Below, piece by piece: positions 58,153 through 64,000 of a stretch of DNA of 64,000 nucleotides (its first letter is position 1; the number at the start of each line of letters is the position of its first letter). This DNA is from Telmatactis stephensoni (lineage: Eukaryota > Cnidaria > Anthozoa > Actiniaria > Isophelliidae). The DNA lies in NCBI GenBank assembly GCA_029948255.1, contig JALIZF010001790.1, positions 248,001 through 312,000 of the forward strand, read 5' to 3'. A model generated the notes under the pieces. The model searched no databases and was not told where the DNA came from. It saw nothing but the letters and a program-made list of their open reading frames with translations. Made by a program: the position numbers and the translations under genes.

Positions 58153-58353
58153 AGCACTGCAAATATTTTGCTCATTTCCTATGATAGGAATTCTATCTAG
58201 GAAAATACATTTTCCTATATATTTCCTAGACTAAAATAAAAAAGTAAGAAAATACAATTTTCTATGATAGGAAATATCTAGGAAATAGATAATTTTTGTA
58301 CATTTTTTGTCCAGTTCCTATGATAGGAAAATGCAATGAATGGGCAAAAATTT
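58153..58353. mobile_element. MITE rich in TTCCTATGATAGGAA
   Basis: The outer CACTGCAAATATTTTGCTCA is inverted imperfectly at the right. The self-complementary TTCCTATGATAGGAA motif occurs near both ends and once truncated in the middle. Confidence 0.55.
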
Positions 58354-58584
58354 CCAGTGTAGTTGACACTACTGTGGAATGTTGTTTGGGGTTCCTGTGT
58401 CCCCTATGTCATTTACATCACTGTACATTAATTTCTAATGCATAGCCTGCAGGAAGGGTTTTAAGTTAGTTTATATTTTACATACCTTTATCCTTACGTA
58501 TTTGTTAAATTTGCAGATAATCTGTGATGGCTGCAAGTACAAAGAATTGGTCCCATGTATCTAATGAAAATTCGTTATACATGT

Positions 58585-58662
58585 AGTTTACACAAACGTG
58601 CAAAGTTTGTATTAATACAAACTTTAATACAAACTTTGCACGTCTGTGTAAACTACTTATTG
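58585..58662. repeat. Hairpin 1 in the NLR-type gene
   Basis: GTAGTTTACACAAACGTGCA on the left is the inverse of TGCACGTCTGTGTAAACTAC on the right, the right arm being HEPN coding sequence (FARLCKL). The left arm introduces an in-frame stop. Confidence 0.85.
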
Positions 58663-58859
58663 ATGGTGGTTCAGAGGTTCTGAGAAACATCCTGCATTCC
58701 AGCATTCCCCCACATCCCTCTCTACACAGTTTCCTTGCAGACCCCACAAACCATGCTAATTTCAAAAAACTCTGCTCCAAAAGAATACTGTTCCAGGAGC
58801 AGTGGAAAAAGCTGTACCCGCCTACTGGAGGGCCTAAGGTAAATTCAAAGAGTTTTGAT

Positions 58860-58940
58860 ATTTGCAAATGTTCCATAATAGTAGAAATAGCAAAGTAATA
58901 TATTACTTTGCTATTCTACTATTACGGAACATTTGCAAAT
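58860..58940. repeat. Hairpin 2 in the NLR-type gene
   Basis: ATTTGCAAATGTTCCATAAT...CAAAGTAAT (left) mirrors ATTACTTTGCTATTC...GGAACATTTGCAAAT (right). The right arm is HEPN coding sequence; the left arm is a near-exact inverted copy with one extra base. Confidence 0.88.
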
Positions 58941-59298
58941 TGCCAACACCAACAGGAGGTTGGGACAAGGAACCTGCACCCACAAGCACCAACAAAGAAG
59001 ATGACATTGTTAGAATCAAAATGTATCGAATAAACTATATGGACACATTACAGAACTGGCTCTTTCAGATGCAGATTTTAACAGGTACTGGAATGACATA
59101 GCAACTGTGTTGTTGAGACATGGAGAGAAACAACACAATATTGATGAACTAAAAACTGCATCGATGGACCTAGCAGATCAACAGTCTTATATTCAGTGCT
59201 TGGAAGAAATGGAAAAGAATGACAAGAGAGTAATTGAGGCTCTTACAGAAACAGAAGAGAAGGTAAAAAAGGGATTGAAAAGCACAGAATCAAAGTGA

Positions 59299-59678
59299 TG
59301 GAGAAAATTGAAAGCACAGAATATAACATTACAGAGAAAATTGAAAGCACAGAATCCAACGTTACAGAGAAAATTGAAAACAGTCAAAACACAGAATCCA
59401 AACTGGTCATGGAGAAAATTGAAAGCACAGAATCCAACATTACAGAGAAAATTCAAAGCACAGAATCCAACATTACAGAGAAAATTAAAAACATAGAATC
59501 CAATGTTACAGAGAAAATTCAAAGTGCAGAATCCAGTGTTACAGAGAAAATTGAAAGCACGAAGAAGGAGTTAGAGAAGAAGTTTGATCAGAAAATTGAC
59601 AGAGGAAACAAGGAGCTAGGAAAGAAAATTGGTGAAATTGTTGGAAGTATGCTAGTACGTACATCACCCCCTAGCTAA
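59299..59678 (+). pseudogene. Hendecad-repeat coiled coil of the NLR-type gene
   Basis: The frame starts MEKIESTEYNITEKIESTES and repeats an 11-residue unit ITEKIESTESN about eight times (33-bp DNA repeat), then changes to KKELEKKFDQKIDRGNKELG and ends SPPS. The charge and hydrophobic spacing predict a long helical stalk or coiled coil. It follows the HEPN part after a single-base frame break inside the same repeat (59290). Such repeats expand and contract easily. Confidence 0.7.
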
Positions 59679-60149
59679 CACCAGCAATCAAGGTATTAAA
59701 TACTACTGATGCAAAAATGGGATTTGATGCACTAGGACTGGGATTTGGCTACTGCCGGGAATGGCAAACAGAAACAAATGGTAATGGGATTCCGTTTTAT
59801 CTCATAAAAAGTCACCTGACAACAAAAGTTGAAAAAATCCACAGTTTTCAGATAATTATTAGAATTCTTAAAAAGCAGTTTTACAACAAATATTGTCACT
59901 CTGCCTCCACATTTGAACACGTGGGCACTAAAGAGGTCATGCTCTAGAATTAATGAGTATGCAATAAGCAGTTGAGGACCAGCTTACTACCTTTGAATTT
60001 ATACCTGGGAACTAGTTTGCCAAGGTATTTTTTTGAGTGAGAATGCTTGTATGTAAATACAACTTTTAGCCAAAGAGTTGGCAAAATGTTTCAAAGGCAA
60101 AGTTGTAAACATTTCATGTAATAAAGTAGCAAATAATGTATTTTTCTAG

Positions 60150-60224
60150 TCAGCAGCATGTCTCAAGAGGAAGGCACTGTAATACAGGAAGTAGAGAAAA
60201 CAGATCAAATGGCAGTGGCAAAAG
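60150..60224 (+). CDS. Small symmetrical exon of the NLR-type gene (75 nt)
   Basis: TTTTTCTAG|TCAGCAG ... GCAAAAG|GTTAGT. In phase 1 it encodes SSMSQEEGTVIQEVEKTDQM plus AVAKG. The exon is a multiple of three, so it can be skipped or repeated without frame loss. It resembles the next small exon. Confidence 0.5.
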
Positions 60225-60816
60225 GTTAGTTGCATGTGAAAAAGTTTGATATATATTTAACTTTAAGATCAGCAGTCAACCATCTGCAATCAATAAGAAA
60301 GTTATGATATGGGATGTTCAATTTTCAGACAAACTGATATTTGTTGAATAATAATTATCTACATAATTCACATTTTATATACCAAAACTAACTGAACAAA
60401 GCAAAGATTTTAATTTTAATTTTAAGAGAAAAATTGTAACACTAATGCAAAATGTAACAACATTTCAAGATTTTAATGTTTTATTACAATAATGAACTGA
60501 TGAGAAACGGAATGCGTAGCCTCCCCTTCCGCCCCTTCCCCCCATCGTGTTTAATTGACCATTTATCATAACGCGATGTGAGATTTGTGACCATTTCCTA
60601 ACTTTTTGGCTGTAATTATTTGCACACACATTAAAAGAATTAATGTCAGTATATATAATAACAATCATTATATATAATATGAGATAAATATTTGTATATT
60701 ATTTATATTTATGTGATTAAAGAAATGAAAGAAGTGTGCTTGGCTGTCCAAGTGTACATAACAATGAACACTGAAATGTTGACAACCACCTAACTAAAAT
60801 CAATTTTATTTTCTAG

Positions 60817-60882
60817 CCATTGATCTACCAGTATACAAAGTACAGGGACAAGAGAAGGGTGATCAAATGTCACCAGCCAAAG
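60817..60882 (+). CDS. Small symmetrical exon of the NLR-type gene (66 nt)
   Basis: TTTTCTAG|CCATTG ... GCCAAAG|GTTAGT. In phase 1 it encodes AIDLPVYKVQGQEKGDQMSP then AKG. Same phase, same donor and the same DQMxxAKG ending as the exon at 60150, so likely a tandem exon duplication. Confidence 0.5.
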
Positions 60883-61020
60883 GTTAGTGGTATGAACAAA
60901 AAAGTTTTTCGAATTCTGAATGTAAAATTTCAGTTTAAACTAATATTGGCTGGGAAATAGTAAAATACAACGAGAAATAAATGACAATGTTGGGCTTCCT
61001 GTGTTCAATAATATTTCAAT

Positions 61021-61255
61021 TTTTCAACACTTGATACTAATCTCGCAATCTGATTGGTCGATTAAAGTGTGTCAATAAGAGGACAGACAACTCAAAACCA
61101 TCTTCAATTCGTTTTTTACAACAGTTATCTGAGATAAAAGTTAAAAAATCCTTTTCAAACGGGGCAACAGAATGAGCGCGCGCGCGCGCGCCTCTTATCG
61201 ACACACTCTAATCAACCAATCAGGTCGCAAGATTAGTATCAAGTGTTGTAAAATT
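61021..61255. mobile_element. Palindromic MITE, full copy, ~235 bp
   Basis: Inverted ends CAACACTTGATACTAATCTC and complement, each with a CCAAT box (61050-61057 and 61216-61223), plus (GC)n at 61176-61191. Truncated relative at 10353-10553. Confidence 0.82.
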
Positions 61256-61531
61256 GTTAAATAGATAAATCAACAACAAATTAAGTCTGTGTAAGTACAT
61301 GTAAATTACAAAAATACATAAATAGAAATAAACAAGAAAACAATGATTTAATCTTCCAATAGCACATTTTATGAAGGAAACATTAATTGAGAAATGAAAA
61401 CGACCATTTGCATATAAATATCCCTAATATTTTTTCCTCTTCTACTTTTTCAGATGCTGAATTGTTTTAATAGAAACTAAAAAAACCCCAGTGCAACAGA
61501 AATGTGAAAGTTTTTTTGTAATTCATTAAGT

Positions 61532-61574
61532 TTTAGATTTTCTAAGTCTTGAAGACTTAGAAAATCTAAAACGT
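61532..61574. repeat. Hairpin 3 in the NLR-type gene
   Basis: GTTTTAGATTTTCTAAGTCT, a 3-base loop TGA, then the exact inverse. The right arm is coding (EDLENLK). Confidence 0.9.
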
Positions 61575-62400
61575 ATTGAATTACAATTAACTTACCTTAA
61601 GTCAAGTAGCTTGTTAGTTGTAGAGGCTAGTTTCAACAAAAAGTCTGCATTTTCTTCAGAAATTGTTAAGGGATACAGCTTCAGTCGCACAAGTATTCAA
61701 GAATACTTTGCTGCTCGGTATTTTGTCTTAAATATGAATAAAATACGAGCACAAAGTACTCTTAGTGATTTAACTTTTAGATTCATGGCTGGTCAGATGA
61801 ATGGAGATCAAAAAACTAATGTATAAACACAGGCACCCCAAGCTCTGTTTTAGTTAGGGCGTTTTATGCGCGCGATGATTATTAGTTTGGGCTACCTGTG
61901 TCGTTTGTCAATTTTATTAAGACCATTGGGAGTAAAAAATATCTCGCTAAAAATCAATAAAATTCTGAAAACTTGAATAAAATAACTCTTTTCTTATTAA
62001 TTAATATAGTACTGGAGAGAACCAGTGTGAAAAGGAGAATTGCCAAAAACCTACAAAACGCGCGCAAATGAGTGCAAAAACCAGCCCAAAAGACTCCAAA
62101 AGTTCTAATCTAAATAAGAAAAGAGTTATTTTATTCAAGTTTTCAGAATTTTATTGATTTTCAGTGAGATATTTTTTACTCCCAATGGTCTTAATGAAAT
62201 TGACAAACGACACAGGTAGCCCAAACTAATAATCATCGCGCGCGTAAAACGCCCTAACTAAAACAGAGCTTGGGGTGCCTGTGGTATAAACTACTAAAAT
62301 ACATCATAGAAAAAGAGAAGGATAAAGATACACATCGTGTAGCATCGTTAACTTGTTTGTACGAGTTTGATGGCAAAGAATTAACAAAAAAAGTTGTATA
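61550..62400 (+). pseudogene. C-terminal part of a NACHT region, split by a MITE
   Basis: Coding similarity starts at EDLENLKRIELQLTYLKSSS and runs to SAFSSEIVKGYSFSRTSIQEYFAARYF, the block following the NACHT NTPase core in NLR proteins (YSFxHxxIQEFFAA), then RFMAGQMNGDQ. A frame break follows in a run of six A (61809-61814). The MITE at 61828-62283 then interrupts. The frame resumes after it as KYIIEKEKDKDTHRVASLTC and ends at 62398. The Walker A and B parts of NACHT are nowhere in the window. Confidence 0.65.
61828..62283. mobile_element. MITE, 456 bp, 7-bp target duplication
   Basis: Inverted arms of about 180 bp start CACAGGCACCCCAAGCTCTG. GTATAAA is duplicated at 61821-61827 and 62284-62290. 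It splits an NLR-type coding region. The length of duplication and CAGG-type end suggest a hAT-like origin, not certain. Confidence 0.85.
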
Positions 62401-62474
62401 GAAAAACAAACTATAAATAGTGGGATTGAAAGGGAGATATTCGTTTATCTTATATAGACTATAAAGTAGTAATT

Positions 62475-62909
62475 ATGTTTATAAATGTACTTAACGAATT
62501 AAACGAACAACATTCATCTTCACTTGTTCCTCGTGTACTACAACATTTACTTTCATCTTCACCTGTTCCTTACTGGTTGTTCATTACTAAATCACCTTTA
62601 ACACTTCACAGTACTAATTCACTCTTTTCATCTTTAACAAACACATCTAACACCATAACTGAACTGTGGCTGCGGTGGTGTAATATAGAAGATAAATGTG
62701 TAGAGTGCATGTGTACATATTTACCTCACACTAAACTAATCCATCTAAACCTGCAGGGTAATAAAATAACTAATAATGGTGTGGTGCACTTGGTTAATTG
62801 TAATCTAAAGCAAAAGGGGCTAGTGCTGGAAGGTAATAAAATAACTGATGTAGAACATGTACGTGAATTGTTTATAGTTAAACATCCTCATCTTGAGTTG
62901 GACATATAA
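62475..62909 (+). CDS. Leucine-rich repeat part of the NLR-type gene
   Basis: The 144-residue open frame has LRR units: ITELWLRWCNIEDKCVECMC and LIHLNLQGNKITNNGVVHLV, then GLVLEGNKITDVEHVRELF, ending LELDI. The pattern LxLxxNxI fits the ribonuclease-inhibitor-type LRRs of NLR receptors, which sense ligands. The AATAAA just past the stop (about 62910) is a possible poly(A) signal. It may be the intact last exon of an otherwise broken gene. Confidence 0.65.
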   Translation: MFINVLNELNEQHSSSLVPRVLQHLLSSSPVPYWLFITKSPLTLHSTNSLFSSLTNTSNTITELWLRWCNIEDKCVECMCTYLPHTKLIHLNLQGNKITNNGVVHLVNCNLKQKGLVLEGNKITDVEHVRELFIVKHPHLELDI

Positions 62910-63541
62910 ATAAACTAAATCACTTGTAAATAACCACTTTTCATCTGTATTCTCCAATAATTCCACATTTACAAATGTTCAAAGAATATCAACATTTTAC
63001 AAATAGAAATTTCTATAAGGTGTTGTACAGTTTGAAGATATTTAGTTGTTTAGAGATGTCAAAATATTCAATGTTTTGTACAAATAAAATTCATGTTTTA
63101 CTCAAATTGTGTTCAATTGTTTGAATGAAAATCACTTGTTTTTTTGTTTTTGTTTTTGCTCAAATTCAAAGATTAAAGGAAATTATCAAATAGTTTCAAG
63201 TACTGATCATTTATCTAAACTTTTTCATTCATAAAATATTTTTTTGTTTTGGTTATCTGTTTTAAGTCGGTAAAATGTGAAGAAAAACAAGTTTTGTGGT
63301 TTGGTCGCAGCATGGTTCACATGAAATACGCACTCTAGAAAAATTGTTTAAAAATCCTTCTTTGACTGACTTCGAACTATCCTATCTTTATTTATAGATA
63401 TTAAACTAAAAGTGCTTAATGTTTCTGAATAAAAAGAGGATAGTTTGAAGTCAGTAAAATTTGCTTTTCAGTAATTTGAAGAGTGCGGTTGCCGTACAAA
63501 TAGTCACGGCAAATTTCATCCTTTCATAAAATCACTGATTT
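62910..63541. other. 3' flank of the NLR-type gene
   Basis: AT-rich. An imperfect inverted pair (TGACTTCGAACTATCCTAT / AGGATAGTTTGAAGTCA) lies at about 63366-63456. No gene. Confidence 0.45.
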
Positions 63542-63622
63542 GACCAGATGAATTTTTATGTCAGGTTTTTTTTTCTAGTTATTAAACTAGAAAAAAAACC
63601 TGACATAAAAATTCATCTGGTC
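63542..63622. repeat. 81-bp near-perfect hairpin
   Basis: GACCAGATGAATTTTTATGT...TTCTAG and its exact inverse surround TTATTAAA. No target duplication or family relative is seen. Confidence 0.85.
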
Positions 63623-63665
63623 TTAATGATTTTTATGTTACAACTATGAAGTTTTTAAAATCTTT

Positions 63666-63822
63666 TTAACTCGTGGATTGCAAATCCGCGAGTTATTGTG
63701 AGGCATCAAAATATGCAAATGAGTCACTCACTCACTCGCTCACTCACTCGCACATTGTTAAACTATGCTACTGCGCATGCTCGACGTGATTGACCGCAGG
63801 CCGAAAGTAATGTGGGCTCTGG
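63666..63822. repeat. Interspersed repeat, second copy
   Basis: Same order of motifs as 51957-52110: AACTCGTGGATTGCAAATCC hairpin, ATATGCAAATGAGTCACTCA, TGCGCATGCTCGACGTGATT. Confidence 0.8.
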
Positions 63823-64000
63823 TTACGAGATTGAAGGAAATATGTTTTGGGGACTCTTATTTGTTATTCAAATATGCATCGTTGATGATATTTGCTCGAA
63901 TTCTTCAGCCGATTATACGCGAATCGAAACTTGCTTTGGAATTGAACGATGTAAATGGCGTCTTCTGTAAACAAGATCTGTATTTAATTATTATCGTGGA

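Larger units (their letters stand above)
58527..59298 (+). pseudogene. HEPN (DZIP3-like) domain, 5' part of an NLR-type gene
   Basis: An acceptor AAATTTGCAG (58516) precedes ATG 58527 (MAASTKNWSHVSNENSLY). After a hairpin the same frame resumes at 58629: TNFARLCKLLIDGGSEVLRN, then KKLYPPTGG and SFDI. After a second hairpin and frame shift, LLLRNICKLPTPTGGWD follows, then GHITELALSDADFNRYWNDI in a third frame, and ATVLLRHGEKQHN to KSTESK-stop. This is the N-terminal HEPN_DZIP3 domain found at the start of many cnidarian HEPN-NACHT immune genes. Frame breaks at ~58584, ~58900, ~59035 and ~59292 make it a pseudogene, unless some single-base breaks are sequencing errors. Confidence 0.75.

Noticed and set aside
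59193..59522. Minus-strand frame with CNVGFCAFNFLCNV repeats
   Set aside because: It is the antisense of the 33-bp coiled-coil coding repeat.
1..64000. CRISPR-like or operon-like prokaryotic features
   Set aside because: Tandem direct repeats seen are microsatellites, minisatellites or duplications without equal unique spacers; genes have introns and poly(A) signals.

Overview
The window is animal nuclear DNA: AT-rich, with introns (GT/AG borders, AATAAA signals) and a very high load of short palindromic DNA transposons. A HEPN(DZIP3)-coiled-coil-NACHT-LRR gene remnant, a lineage-specific single-exon GPCR, Harbinger, Penelope and L2/CR1-like elements and tRNA-derived SINE pieces fit best with an anthozoan cnidarian such as a stony coral. 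This placement is an inference from gene types, not a sequence match.

Layout. 1-3.5 kb: a palindromic transposon carrying a RecQ-helicase scrap, then a Harbinger transposase fragment fused to a LINE tail. 3.5-4.4 kb: an intact class A GPCR. 4.4-11.6 kb: intergenic DNA with many MITEs. 11.6-50.4 kb: a cluster of CLN3/battenin-like membrane protein genes, all with the same two-coding-exon plan and a phase-1 intron at the same place. Copy A (minus, 11.65-16.29 kb) is diverged, with a long Ser/Pro-rich loop. Copy B (minus, 20.7-23.5 kb) is intact. Copy C is broken: an exon-1 fragment on plus at 31.2 kb and an exon 2 on minus at 33.4 kb with a 4-bp deletion. Copy D (plus, 41.7-46.6 kb) is intact. 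Copy E (49.5-50.4 kb) is a further intact exon 2 with no exon 1, which may be an alternative last exon for D.

Between and inside these genes lie LINEs (a nearly full-length frameshifted one at 26.2-30.1 kb inserted inside a MITE), a SINE, a 2.1-kb fold-back element with TTAA flanks, a 3.7-kb inverted duplication with a mirrored putative first exon, and several nested fold-back elements in the introns. 50.7-52 kb: a Penelope-like fragment split by a Mutator-like element with a 9-bp target duplication. 53-58 kb: more MITEs, including a piggyBac-like one. 58.5-62.9 kb: a decayed NLR-type innate immunity gene with three short hairpins embedded at coding edges. No viral genes, toxin genes, rRNA genes, CRISPR arrays or prokaryotic operons were seen.

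Main points of interest: the CLN3-like family expansion with a possible alternative terminal exon; the fold-back hairpins in the NLR gene, one of which appears to preserve the unmutated reading frame; the 3.7-kb inward-facing duplication; and a strong excess of CCAATCAG and TGACGTCA motifs.
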